A stretch of 64,000 nucleotides of DNA from Bradyrhizobium sp. KBS0727 (lineage in GTDB: Bacteria; Pseudomonadota; Alphaproteobacteria; Rhizobiales; Xanthobacteraceae). The stretch lies in NCBI RefSeq assembly GCF_005937885.2, contig NZ_CP042176.1, positions 3,715,501-3,779,500 on the forward strand, read 5' to 3'. The notes under the pieces were generated by a model, which was given only the letters and a program-made list of their open reading frames with translations, was not told where the DNA came from and did no database searches. Numbering within the stretch: position 1 is the stretch's first letter; each line of letters begins with the position of its first letter. The position numbers and the translations under genes are program-made. Positions 24,301 through 32,874 of the stretch are shown here, piece by piece.

Positions 24301-24488
24301 TGAAAATTGAACACTGGCACCGCCGCACGCCCTGATGATCGCCAGCCAGTTGCCTTGACGGGCGGGACGACGCTCTAGCCGTCCTTGATTGCGTGAGAGA
24401 GATCGTAGTCACGTTCCTGCACGACGATGAGCCGGCCAAGGCGTCGGTCATGACGCTGGTGCGGCAACAGCCGGACCTGAGCGCGTAA
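24300..24488 (+). pseudogene. Small gene with compensating frameshifts
   Basis: Starts on the TGATG overlap with the previous stop. The frame reads MKIEHWHRRTP, then two TGA stops, then resumes as RDDALAVLDCVREIVVTFL to a TAA at 24488. Between them the alternative frame reads PDDRQPVALTG. Joining the three pieces gives a smooth 60-residue protein, so one inserted and one lost base 30 bases apart appear to have broken a real gene. Confidence 0.55.
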
Positions 24489-24493
24489 ATGAG

Positions 24494-24527
24494 GCGGCCC
24501 GCCGCTTCACAGCAGACGGCGGGCCGC
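24494..24527 (+). terminator. GC-rich hairpin
   Basis: Perfect 11-bp stem GCGGCCCGCCG with its complement and a 12-base loop, 6 bases after the broken gene. There is no T-run, so it is a possible terminator only. Confidence 0.5.
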
Positions 24528-24823
24528 AACAGAAAGTCTTTCACAGACGGCATAGATTCACGGTCAACGACCAACAGGGGTTCTACCGCGAGAAAACCAT
24601 ACTCGGCACTTCATGCGCCTGCATTCACAGCGACGTGACTACACGCACAGCAGCAAGATCGGCCTACATTGTTCGCTATGGCACTAACTGATTTGCGGTC
24701 CCCATGCCTGACGGCCAACAAGGCTTATTTGGTTTCTCCTTTAAATATCGGCTCATCCGCGCCCCCTTGCGGTCCCTGGGGGCTTGGTCACAATCAATGT
24801 TTTAGAAAGCGAAAGGTTCGACG
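24528..24823. other. Upstream region of the AlpA-integrase operon
   Basis: No gene supported. It includes the more AT-rich tract TTTGGTTTCTCCTTTAAATA (24729-24748), which may hold the promoter for the following operon. Confidence 0.35.
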
Positions 24824-25054
24824 ATGAGTGAAAAACCACAGACACCGTGGATGCGGCGGCCAGAGATCAAGAGGGTCAATCCAGTTGCCGACCGCACGCT
24901 AGAGGGCGCCGAAGCCGCCGGCTTGTTTCCGAAGCGAATCCTGCTGTCGCCCAAGGCTCCCGCGTGGCGCCGTGCTGAGGTCGAGGCCTGGCTTCGCGAC
25001 CCGACGGCGTGGGTTCAGCGGCAAAGGCAGATTGGGAGCGCAGCAACGCAATGA
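24824..25054 (+). CDS. AlpA-like regulator
   Basis: 76 residues. The sequence LEGAEAAGLFPKRILLSPKA followed by APAWRRAEVEAWLRDP matches the MerR-like winged helix of AlpA/excisionase proteins (wing strand then WRxxEVxAWL helix). AlpA homologues activate integrase or excision genes in satellites and P4-type islands. It is the first gene of a packed operon (stop overlaps the next start: ATGA) that ends with the integrase. Confidence 0.8.
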   Translation: MSEKPQTPWMRRPEIKRVNPVADRTLEGAEAAGLFPKRILLSPKAPAWRRAEVEAWLRDPTAWVQRQRQIGSAATQ

Positions 25055-25743
25055 TGCTGCCCGCGCCCGCCAGATTCGACTACGACGCAGTGCCGGCTGT
25101 GACCGCCAAGGCGTTGCGCGCACAGGCGTCCCGGATCCGCAAGACGGTGAGCGGCGCAACGAAGGCGATCATTGAGATCGGCTGCGACCTGATTGCCGTA
25201 AAGCAGTCGCTGGTAGAGCGTGGGCATTTCCGGGACTGGGTGGAAGCCGAATGCGGTTTAAAGCTACGAACCGCTGAAAACTATATGCGGGCGGCTCAAT
25301 TTGCTGAAGGGCGAAACGCAACCGTTGCGCTTTTGAATCCCGGCATCGTTTACAGGCTGGCGGCTAAAAGCGCGCTAGCCGAGATTGTCCAGTCCGTGCT
25401 CGATCGCGCCGCAAATGGCGAGGTTGTATCAGACGGCAGCGTGATCGCGGCTTTCGATGAAGCCAGATTCCAGAAGCAGGAAGCGGAGCGACTGCAGAAG
25501 CAAGCCAACCGGCGCGTTGACTCCAAAAAGACGCTAGCCCGTCGCGAGGCTGGGAGCCGACGATACGACGAAGGGCAACGGAAAGAAAACGAACGCCGCC
25601 GGCAAACGGCATTGTTGATCATAGATGGGCTTGGTCAAGAACGCTCGACTTTCCTCATCGATAGCTTGCCACACCACGAAGACTGGCGGATCCTCGAAAT
25701 CCTGCGCAGAGAGGTCGATAAGCGGCGCGAGGTGGCGGCCTAA
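25051..25743 (+). CDS. DUF3102-domain protein
   Basis: 230 residues from the ATG overlapping the AlpA stop. The central segment ATKAIIEIGCDLIAVKQSLV, then RGHFRDWVEAECGLKLRTAE, is the DUF3102 signature found in many phage and island proteins. The C-terminal part is a highly charged helix (EAERLQKQANRRVDSKKTLA), probably a coiled coil. It is commonly encoded near replication or partition genes. A DNA-binding accessory role is likely. Confidence 0.75.
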   Translation: MMLPAPARFDYDAVPAVTAKALRAQASRIRKTVSGATKAIIEIGCDLIAVKQSLVERGHFRDWVEAECGLKLRTAENYMRAAQFAEGRNATVALLNPGIVYRLAAKSALAEIVQSVLDRAANGEVVSDGSVIAAFDEARFQKQEAERLQKQANRRVDSKKTLARREAGSRRYDEGQRKENERRRQTALLIIDGLGQERSTFLIDSLPHHEDWRILEILRREVDKRREVAA

Positions 25744-26001
25744 ATGTCGCGTCCTGTTGCAAATCCCGGTTGCGGATGGCCGCTCGAAATGCGCGGTGAG
25801 ACGGCCGCGGCTTATGTCGACGAGCCGTCGGTAGAGGCGTTTCTGGCAAAGGTCGCGAGGGGCGTCTATTCGCAGCCATCGCGGACCAAGGGCGCGCTTC
25901 CGAAATGGCACCGCACGAAACTTGATCATGACGCCGCCCGTCGACACGGCCTGCGCTGTGATGGGCCGGTCTTAGCAGAGAATGCGGAGGATCTTGTCTG
26001 A
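25744..26001 (+). CDS. Small pre-integrase protein, possible excisionase
   Basis: 85 residues starting directly after the previous stop and ending on an overlap with the integrase start. The part MRGETAAAYVDEPSVEAFLA, then PKWHRTKLDHDAAR, looks like a winged-helix of the kind encoded before integrases in Rhizobiales (strand-turn and WxRxxLD). It may be the excision directionality factor or a regulator. Confidence 0.55.
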   Translation: MSRPVANPGCGWPLEMRGETAAAYVDEPSVEAFLAKVARGVYSQPSRTKGALPKWHRTKLDHDAARRHGLRCDGPVLAENAEDLV

Positions 26002-27209
26002 TGCCGCGTCGCAAGCCTGCCGGATGGCCTGACCTCATGACCGCGAAGCACCTCGCCAGTGGTGCCACAGCGTACTACTGGGCGCCGCCGACGCGCGCAA
26101 AGCGATCTGGCTGCCCGGTGCTGCCCGAGGCCCTGGGGACCGACTACGCCATCGCCAAGCGTAAGTGCGACGACGTTCTCAACCCGCATTACAAGGCGTG
26201 GCTGACCCATGGCGAGGCCGACCTTTCGCTGCCGCGTGCGCCGTCCGGCACATGGGATTGGATGGTCGGCATCTATAAGTCGTCGCCGAAATACACCGGC
26301 AAAGGTGAGGACACGCGATCGTCCTATGATCGGATGTTGGCGCTGGTGTCGAAGCACATATTGAAGGACGGGCGGTTTTTCGGTGCGCTCGCGCTGGCAT
26401 CAATCACGCCTGGGACCGCCGACAAGCTTTTTGAAAAGCTCAAGGTCAATTCCAAGGGCCGCACGCGGACCCGTACAGCCGTTTTGGCGATGAGGGTGGC
26501 GCAACGCGCGTGGGGCGTCGCAAGGCGCTCTGAACCGCGCCTGGTGCCGTCTGAGAACCCGTTCCAGAAGATGGGGCTCAGCTACAAGAGCAAGCCGACG
26601 CGCTTATTCCAGCACGACGACCTGATCAAATTCGTCGCCAAGGCCGACGAATTCGGAGAACGGTCGATCGGCACCGCGGCGATGATTGCGTTTTATTGGC
26701 TGCAGCGTGAGATCGATATCATCGGCCGGCTGGCGTGGTCGAACTACCGTCCGTCAGACGCGCCGCAAACCGCGAAGATCATTCACCACAAGACCGGCGC
26801 GATCGTCGACTTGCCGCTTTACGACGACGACGGAACGCCGCTTTGGCCGGAACTGATGGCGCGGCTTGATGCTGCCGACCGTCACGGCTCGCTTATCGTA
26901 ACCCGCGACGTCGCCGATCGCTTCAAGGGCATTCGGCTGCCATGGAAAAAACGGCACTTCCTGCGCCATGTCGCGAAGATCAGAACCGCCGCTGGCATCG
27001 ATCCGGCAATCAAGTTCATGGGCCTCCGTCACGGTGGCAACGTCGAAGGCGCCGACGCAAATCTGACGGACGCGCAGCTTCGCGCGCTCAGCGGTCACAA
27101 GACCACTGCGGCGTTGTTGAGGTACGCCCAAGCGACCACGCAACAGCGAAAATCTGGTGCGCGGATGAGACTGAACTCCAGAACGAAAGGTGCGCAAATT
27201 TCGGAATGA
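26001..27209 (+). CDS. Tyrosine recombinase (integrase)
   Basis: 402 residues. The C-terminal catalytic domain has box I WLQREIDIIGRLAWSNY, box II MGLRHGG (Arg and a following His), SGHKTTAALLRY with the presumed catalytic His and nucleophilic Tyr near residue 375. The usual His of H-x-x-R is Met in FMGLR, a tolerated variant in some families. The core-binding domain lies at about 70-200. It ends 56 bases before the tRNA-Lys attachment site and reads toward it, the standard arrangement for tRNA-targeting integrases. Confidence 0.92.
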   Translation: MPRRKPAGWPDLMTAKHLASGATAYYWAPPTRAKRSGCPVLPEALGTDYAIAKRKCDDVLNPHYKAWLTHGEADLSLPRAPSGTWDWMVGIYKSSPKYTGKGEDTRSSYDRMLALVSKHILKDGRFFGALALASITPGTADKLFEKLKVNSKGRTRTRTAVLAMRVAQRAWGVARRSEPRLVPSENPFQKMGLSYKSKPTRLFQHDDLIKFVAKADEFGERSIGTAAMIAFYWLQREIDIIGRLAWSNYRPSDAPQTAKIIHHKTGAIVDLPLYDDDGTPLWPELMARLDAADRHGSLIVTRDVADRFKGIRLPWKKRHFLRHVAKIRTAAGIDPAIKFMGLRHGGNVEGADANLTDAQLRALSGHKTTAALLRYAQATTQQRKSGARMRLNSRTKGAQISE

Positions 27210-27265
27210 GCAAGTGACTCCGTGTCGGAATGACACGCTGGACACCTGCTATGTGATTGATTTCA

Positions 27266-27310
27266 TGGTGAGCGCGGAGGGACTCGAACCCTCGACCCCA
27301 TGATTAAAAG
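27266..27310 (-). repeat. Attachment site (right copy, within tRNA-Lys)
   Basis: 45 bases identical to 10367-10411; spans the tRNA from the anticodon loop to the CCA end. Confidence 0.93.
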
Positions 27311-27341
27311 TCACGTGCTCTACCGCCTGAGCTACGCGCTC
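27266..27341 (-). tRNA. tRNA-Lys (anticodon TTT)
   Basis: 76 bases including an encoded CCA. The acceptor stem GAGCGCG pairs with CGCGCTC, discriminator A; T8 and A9, the D-arm GCTC..GAGC, the anticodon arm CGTGA/TCATG with loop CTTTTAA, and GTTCGAGTC in the T-arm. The anticodon TTT is at 27306-27308. The intact gene was restored by the element's own end after integration. Confidence 0.97.
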
Positions 27342-27509
27342 ACTTGCCGCGCTGTGTAGGGGGCGAGCCCCCTTGGGTCAATAGCGGCTGTGCGGCAAAA
27401 CCGCTGGTCTTGGGGCCTGAATTCCCTTTATGCCGCTGACGGTTAGCGAAATCTCCTCAGGCTTGGCCGGTCAATCCGTCCACCACTGAGCCTCTGTAGA
27501 GGCCCAGTA

Positions 27510-27564
27510 TTTTGTCTGACGCGTTTTCCGGGCGCGAGCCGGGGTCCACTTCGCTTGAAAACGC
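27510..27564 (-). repeat. Palindrome-bordered intergenic repeat, copy 1
   Basis: On the minus strand it reads GCGTTTTCAAGCGAAGTGGA, later GGAAAACGCGTC. It is similar (about 80% by eye) to 34950-35004 in opposite orientation. It lies just past the ndvB stop. The GCGTTTTC/GAAAACGC ends can pair. Confidence 0.6.
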
Positions 27565-27570
27565 CATGTA

Positions 27571-30243
27571 TCAGTTCGCTTCCCGGCGAATCTCCGAGGC
27601 CACCGGCTGGGACGGGGCGGCCACCGTCGGCAGGCGGACCGGGCGGATCCCGATCAGTTCCGCCGTCCGCACCGCGCTGTTGCGCCAGAAGGCAAAGGAA
27701 TTGGCGCGGGAGTTTTCCAGGAGCGCGATCGCGACCGCGGCCAGGAACGGCAGGCTTTGCAGCACCAGCACGCCCGCGAAGATGTAGATTTCGCGCACCT
27801 GCTTGTAGCCGTTCATGACCACCAGCACGGTGGCGCCCACCAGCAGCAGCACGCCGATCACGGCTTCCCAGAACGCCTGAAATTCGATCGACATCCGCGA
27901 CAGGCCGCCCTTGGAGGTGCGGGCAAAGGCGAGATGCTCCGTGATCAGGCCCTGCGCCACCGCGCGCGACACCGTCCACTGCACGCTCATCGCCGCGATC
28001 ATGGCGCCCAGCATCTGGCCGGCCTTGATGTTCACCCGCAGGCGATAGAGCGCGATGAAGTGCGTCAGCGAGACGATGAAAGAGGCGATGATCGGCAGCG
28101 TCAAAATCTTGTCGGGAATGGAGATGTCGGCAAACGCCACGATCGGCACCCAGATCAGGTTGAGGATCGCCACCACCACGCCGAGGCTTTCGGCGCCGAG
28201 CCAGTTTAGCCAGCCCAGCGAGAACTCGCGGCGCTGATCGGGCGACAGCCGGCTGGCGCCGGGCAGGAAACGCCGCCAGTGTTTTTTGACGATCTGGAAG
28301 CCGCCATAGGCCCACCGGTGTCGCTGTTTCTTGAACGCCTCATAGGTGTCGGGTAGCAAGCCCTCGCCATAGCGGACGTTGGTGTAGTGCGTCAGCCAGC
28401 CCTGTTGCTGAATGGTCAGGCCGAGGTCGGTGTCCTCGCAGATGGTGTCGCTGGACCAGCCGCCGGCCATGTCCATCGCGGAGCGGCGGATCAGGCACAT
28501 GGTGCCGTGCACGATGATGGCGTTGAACTCGTTGCGCTGGACCATGCCGATGTCGAAGAAGCCGGCATACTCGCCGTTCATGATGTAGTGCATCAGCGAC
28601 AGGTCGCCGTCGCGGTGTTCCTGCGGCGCCTGCACCAGGCCGACGCGCGGGTCGGCGAACACCGGCACCAGGTCCTTCAGCCAGTCCGGATGCACGACAT
28701 AGTCGGCGTCGATGATGCCGATAATCTCGGCGTCAGCAGCGGTGCGGTCCATCGCGATCCGCAGCGCGCCGGCCTTGAAACCCTGCACCTTCTCGGCGTT
28801 GATGAACTTGAAGCGTTCGCCGAGCGCGCGGCAGTGATCCTGGATCGGCTGCCAGAACGCCGGATCCGGCGTGTTGTTGATGATGCAGACGCACTCGAAA
28901 TTTGGATAGTCGAGCCGCGAGACCGCATCGAGCGTCTGCTTCAGCATCTCGACCGGCTCGAAGTAAGCCGGGATGTGGATCGACACCTTTGGGAAGGTGA
29001 CGCCTTCGCCGATCGTGGCCGGCGCCAGGGCTGCGCTCTTGGCGATCAGCCGGCGCGGGCCGTGGCCGAAGGCGACCGCCGCGATCTCGTCGATCCGCGC
29101 CATCGCAATCAAGACCAGCGGCACCAGCAGGATCAGGCCGAGCGTCAGCGCGAACGCCGAACCGAATACGAAGTAATGCCCGGACCAGAAGGCGAATACG
29201 GTGGCGGCCCAGGCGCCGACGCCGTTGGCCGCCGCCGAAAGCACAAATGCCTGCGCGACGGTCGGCTGTTCCAGCCGCAGGATCGGCAGCGACATCAGGA
29301 CGCCGACCAGCAGCGCGATGGCGGCAAGCTTCCAGTAATTCTCGTTGACGATCGGGCCGGTCCACGAAAACTTCGCTTCGCCGTCGTTGTTGAGGATGCC
29401 CCAATAGGGACCGACGCCGCCCTCAAAGGATTTCCACGGCCGGTCCATCGCTTCGACGATGTTGTATTCCATGCCCATCGCTTCGGCGCGGGCGACGAAA
29501 TTACGCAGCACCGAAGCCTGCTCGAACGGGCCGGGCTCGGCGTTCCGCAGGTTGTAGCCGGCGCTGGGCCAGCCGAATTCGGCGATCACGATCCGCTTGC
29601 CCGGAAATTTCTCGCGCAGCAGGCCGTAGAGGTAGGCCGCCTGGTCCACCGCCTGCTTGGCCGTGAAGTTTTCCCAATAGGGCAGGATGTGGGCAGCAAT
29701 GAAATCGACCGACGAGGCCAGTTCCGGATTGTCGCGCCAGCTGTTCCAAATTTCGCCGGTCGTGACGGGAACGTTGACCGACTTCTTGACCCGCTTGATC
29801 AGCTCGATCAGGTCCTCGACCTTCTGCTCGCCGCGGAAGATCACTTCGTTGCCGACGACGATGCCGTTGACGTTGCTGTTGCGCTTGGCGAGCGCGATCG
29901 CGGACTCGATCTGGGCCGCGTTGTAGTCGTCATCCTTCCTGATCCAGGCGCCCACCATGACCTTGAGGCCGAACTCGGCCGCGATCGGCGGCACCAGTTC
30001 GTTGCCTTCGGTCGAGGAGTAGGAGCGGATCGCCCGCGTCACGGTGGAGAGCCGTTTCAGATCGGCGCGAATTCTCGCGGGGTCGATCGTGAGGTCGACG
30101 ACGTGGCCGGGTTCAAACGGCGTGTAGGAGACGCTCGGCAGGATGCCCTTGAAGTCGGGGGCCGCCTGCTTTTCCTGAAACAGGCCCCACAGCGCAGCGT
30201 GAGCTGCGGTCACAAACAGCAGAACGGCGACGACGGCGCGCAT
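27571..30243 (-). CDS. ndvB: Cyclic beta-(1,3)(1,6)-glucan synthase, NdvB type
   Basis: 890 residues. The N-terminal part (about 35-300) is a GH17-like transglycosylase domain with VGNEV and EFGWPSAG near the presumed catalytic Glu residues, led by a membrane anchor. Several helices (about 330-410) follow. Next is a family-2 glycosyltransferase (about 420-660): KVSIHIPAYFEP, IIDADYVVHPDW, EDTDLGL and the QRHRWAYGG (Q/R)xxRW motif. C-terminal transmembrane helices complete it. This two-domain layout matches NdvB of Bradyrhizobium japonicum, which makes periplasmic beta-glucans needed for osmotic adaptation and nodulation. It is divergent from ndvC with ndvD between. Confidence 0.88.
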   Translation of the reverse strand: MRAVVAVLLFVTAAHAALWGLFQEKQAAPDFKGILPSVSYTPFEPGHVVDLTIDPARIRADLKRLSTVTRAIRSYSSTEGNELVPPIAAEFGLKVMVGAWIRKDDDYNAAQIESAIALAKRNSNVNGIVVGNEVIFRGEQKVEDLIELIKRVKKSVNVPVTTGEIWNSWRDNPELASSVDFIAAHILPYWENFTAKQAVDQAAYLYGLLREKFPGKRIVIAEFGWPSAGYNLRNAEPGPFEQASVLRNFVARAEAMGMEYNIVEAMDRPWKSFEGGVGPYWGILNNDGEAKFSWTGPIVNENYWKLAAIALLVGVLMSLPILRLEQPTVAQAFVLSAAANGVGAWAATVFAFWSGHYFVFGSAFALTLGLILLVPLVLIAMARIDEIAAVAFGHGPRRLIAKSAALAPATIGEGVTFPKVSIHIPAYFEPVEMLKQTLDAVSRLDYPNFECVCIINNTPDPAFWQPIQDHCRALGERFKFINAEKVQGFKAGALRIAMDRTAADAEIIGIIDADYVVHPDWLKDLVPVFADPRVGLVQAPQEHRDGDLSLMHYIMNGEYAGFFDIGMVQRNEFNAIIVHGTMCLIRRSAMDMAGGWSSDTICEDTDLGLTIQQQGWLTHYTNVRYGEGLLPDTYEAFKKQRHRWAYGGFQIVKKHWRRFLPGASRLSPDQRREFSLGWLNWLGAESLGVVVAILNLIWVPIVAFADISIPDKILTLPIIASFIVSLTHFIALYRLRVNIKAGQMLGAMIAAMSVQWTVSRAVAQGLITEHLAFARTSKGGLSRMSIEFQAFWEAVIGVLLLVGATVLVVMNGYKQVREIYIFAGVLVLQSLPFLAAVAIALLENSRANSFAFWRNSAVRTAELIGIRPVRLPTVAAPSQPVASEIRREAN

Positions 30244-30434
30244 CGGCGGCTAAACCATAGGGGGCCTGCATTGGGGGAAAGCGAACCCGTCCCCAAGGTT
30301 CGACCGACACGGCGGCAAGAGTAAGGATAATCCTGCCGCGCGAATTCACAACTGGTATGACGGCATGGCGTTTTAAGGGCGCGGATTGTTCGAAAACCGA
30401 AAAATCCGTACGTTCCCGGCCAACGCCGCGGCGG

Positions 30435-31016
30435 TTATTTTGTCGCAGCCGCGGGCGCGGCAGCGGGAGCCGGAGCAGGGGTCGCGGCCGGCGCCGGCGG
30501 CGCCGCGCTTCCGGCGGTGGCGGGAGCGGCCGGCGCCGGGCTTGCCGCGGCGGCAGCCTGGGGCTGCGCGCCCGGATTGATCCAGCAGGCATGGATCCGG
30601 CTGGACAGGGTTTCGGCCACCTTGGGATCGATCTGGCCGCCAAAGCGGGTCAGGCAACGGAAGGCAGCCTGGACGTGGCCGCCGGGGCAGCCGAACCGGT
30701 CGTAGAGGTCGAGGTGCCGGAACGCGGTGTCGAGGTCGTCCCGCCACATCAGGCTGACCACGCGGCGGCCGAGCCAGACGCATTCGGGATTGCCGGCCGG
30801 GCCGTTGATGGCCTGCGACGCCTCGACGAACTCGTCGGTCTTGCGCTGGTTGTCCTTGGCGACGTCGGCGGCACTGGCCGCCGGGGGCTTACCCTGATCC
30901 TGGGCGGCCTGGCCACCGCTCTGGGCGAACGCAGCGCCCGATCCGATCAGAAACACGAGACCGGCGGCGGCGAGGTGGCGCACAACCGACTTTCCTGGAT
31001 CAAGCACCCGACGCAT
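30435..31016 (-). CDS. ndvD: Beta-glucan biosynthesis protein, NdvD-like
   Basis: 193 residues with a signal peptide (HLAAAGLVFLIGSGAAFAQ). The mature domain contains GNPECVWLGRRVVSLMWRDD and FGCPGGHVQAAFRCLTRFGG, with three or four cysteines, then an Ala/Pro-rich tail. Lying between ndvB and ndvC fits ndvD, described as the third gene of the cyclic glucan pathway in Bradyrhizobium japonicum (from memory). The start at 31016 gives the best signal peptide; an earlier ATG at 31103 adds 29 residues. Confidence 0.7.
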   Translation of the reverse strand: MRRVLDPGKSVVRHLAAAGLVFLIGSGAAFAQSGGQAAQDQGKPPAASAADVAKDNQRKTDEFVEASQAINGPAGNPECVWLGRRVVSLMWRDDLDTAFRHLDLYDRFGCPGGHVQAAFRCLTRFGGQIDPKVAETLSSRIHACWINPGAQPQAAAAASPAPAAPATAGSAAPPAPAATPAPAPAAAPAAATK

Positions 31017-31248
31017 ACATACCCCGATTGTTTCCGTGTGACGGTTGGCTTGTTGCCGTCCAAATAGGTCCCCAATGCGGCGGAGACTCCTGACGATTCC
31101 CATGCCGGTTATTTCGGATTTTGTCCAGCAAACTCACAACTTTATCGCTTCTTGGTAAAATCGCCGCAGGGAAGAAGCGCAAATCCCGCTATTGTGTATC
31201 TTGGCAGATCGCCGGTGAACGGCTAATCGACGGGGCCCCGCCCGGAGG

Positions 31249-32874
31249 ATGGAACCGATTTCTCTTCGCACGCCGCTGGCGCTTCTCGTTTTATCCCTTG
31301 GTATGATTGCGGCGCTGTGGTGGTGGGCGGCCACGCCGATCATGTTGTCGCGCGCGCCGATCGATCCCAATGCCAAGCTGCAATGCGTTTCCTATGCGCC
31401 GTTCCGCGACCTGCAGTCGCCGCTGGCTCCGGCCACCCATATCGCGCCGGAACAGATCGCGCAGGACCTGGCGCAGCTTGCTGCGATCACCGACTGCGTG
31501 CGCACCTATTCGATCGAGAACGGGCTCGACCAGGTTCCGGCGCAGGCCGCCAAGGTCGGCCTGAAGGTCATTCAGGGCATCTGGCTCTCGAGCAACCGGC
31601 TGAAGAACTTTTCCCAGATTTCGACCGCGGTCAGCCTGACCAAGCAATTTCCCGGTGTCATTTCCGCGCTGGTGGTCGGCAACGAGGTGCTGCTGCGCGG
31701 TGAGATGACCACGGCGGATCTCGCCGCCAACATCCGCAGCGTCAAGGCGCAGGTCACGGTGCCTGTGACCTATGCCGACGTCTGGGAATTCTGGCTGCGC
31801 AACCGCGAAGTCTATGAGGCGGTCGATTTCGTCACCATTCATATCCTGCCGTACTGGGAGGACATGCCGGTGCGGGCGAAGTTCGCCGCCAGCCACGTTG
31901 ACGACATCCGCAAGCGGATGGCGGTGGCGTTTCCGGGCAAGGAAATCCTGATCGGCGAAACCGGCTGGCCGAGTGCCGGGCGGATGCGCGAGGGCGCGCT
32001 GCCGTCGCGTACCAACCAGGCGCGCGTGGTCTCCGAAATTCTCGACCTCGCCAAGCGCGAAGGCTTTCGCGTCAACCTGATCGAGGCCTATGACCAGCCG
32101 TGGAAACGCCAGCTCGAAGGCACCGTCGGCGGCTATTGGGGCCTGTTCGATGCGGTCAAGCGCGCCGTGAAATATCCGCCGGGCGTGCCGATCAGCAATT
32201 ACCCGCTCTGGAAATGGGACATGGGGTGCGGCATGGCGCTCAGCTTCGTCGTGTTCCTGACGGGCTGGCTGACCTTGCGCCGGCGGCCGTGGCAGCCACG
32301 TTTCATGTCATGGGTCGCGGTCGGAACCTCGGCGACGACAGCCGGCATGCTGCTCGGGATCGCCGCCGACAAGATGGTCTACGAGAGCTACGGGATCGGC
32401 GGCTGGCTGCAATGGGGCGCGCTGCTCGCCGCAGGCATTCTCTCGCCGATATTGTGCGCCTACGCCGCGATGTCGGGGCGGCCGTTGCCGACCTTCCTGG
32501 AATTGCTGGGCCCGCGCGATGGCCGCACCCGATCGGCGTTGACGGTGCTGCTGGGCTTGGTCCTAATCGTGACCACGCTGATCGCCGCCGAGACCGCGCT
32601 CGGATTCGCTTTCGATCCCCGTTACAAGGATTTTCCGTTCGCCTCGCTGACCATGGCGGTGGTGCCGTTCGCCGCGCTGATGCTGGTCAACCGGCCGAAG
32701 GAGGGCGTACGCCCGATTGCCGAATCCGCCTTTGCCGGCGTGCTGGTCGCAGCCGCGCTCTTTATGGGTTTCAATGAGGGCGCGCAGAACTGGCAGTCGA
32801 TGTGGACCTGCGCGGTCTACCTGGGTCTGGCGCTTACGCTGTGGCGGGCGCGGGCCGTGCAAATCCCAAAATAA
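31249..32874 (+). CDS. ndvC: Beta-(1,6)-glucan synthesis protein, NdvC type
   Basis: 541 residues. An N-terminal membrane helix (about 7-25) is followed by a GH17-like domain with VVGNEVLLRGEMT, VTIHILPYWEDMP and GETGWPSAGRMREGA (the two catalytic Glu regions). The C-terminal half has six or more transmembrane helices. It resembles the N-terminal domain of ndvB but lacks the GT2 domain. NdvC of B. japonicum is required for the beta-(1,6) linkages. The GGAGG site abuts the ATG closely, so the start is slightly uncertain. Its 3' end overlaps the convergent gene by 41 bases. Confidence 0.85.
   Translation: MEPISLRTPLALLVLSLGMIAALWWWAATPIMLSRAPIDPNAKLQCVSYAPFRDLQSPLAPATHIAPEQIAQDLAQLAAITDCVRTYSIENGLDQVPAQAAKVGLKVIQGIWLSSNRLKNFSQISTAVSLTKQFPGVISALVVGNEVLLRGEMTTADLAANIRSVKAQVTVPVTYADVWEFWLRNREVYEAVDFVTIHILPYWEDMPVRAKFAASHVDDIRKRMAVAFPGKEILIGETGWPSAGRMREGALPSRTNQARVVSEILDLAKREGFRVNLIEAYDQPWKRQLEGTVGGYWGLFDAVKRAVKYPPGVPISNYPLWKWDMGCGMALSFVVFLTGWLTLRRRPWQPRFMSWVAVGTSATTAGMLLGIAADKMVYESYGIGGWLQWGALLAAGILSPILCAYAAMSGRPLPTFLELLGPRDGRTRSALTVLLGLVLIVTTLIAAETALGFAFDPRYKDFPFASLTMAVVPFAALMLVNRPKEGVRPIAESAFAGVLVAAALFMGFNEGAQNWQSMWTCAVYLGLALTLWRARAVQIPK

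Larger units (their letters stand above)
10367..27310. mobile_element. 16.9-kb integrated element in tRNA-Lys (phage-satellite-like)
   Basis: Bounded by the 45-bp perfect direct repeat. A tyrosine integrase gene ends 57 bases from the right copy and reads toward it. Contents are AlpA-like, DUF3102 and small pre-integrase genes, a VapE-type helicase with an iteron array, small overlapping genes, an HK97-type capsid gene, a Hint-domain structural gene, a ribbon-helix-helix repressor and minus-strand cargo including a PD-(D/E)XK candidate. I find no large terminase, portal, protease, tail tube or lysis genes. Replication plus capsid genes without packaging machinery suggests a satellite relying on a helper phage; a decayed prophage is the main alternative. 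The intact repeats and integrase suggest it could still excise. Confidence 0.9.

Noticed and set aside
28387..30324. 645-codon plus-strand ORF opposite ndvB
   Set aside because: It is antisense to a clearly recognised gene with motifs along its whole length; the composition (Ala/Asp/Arg/His-rich) is typical of a GC-rich shadow frame.
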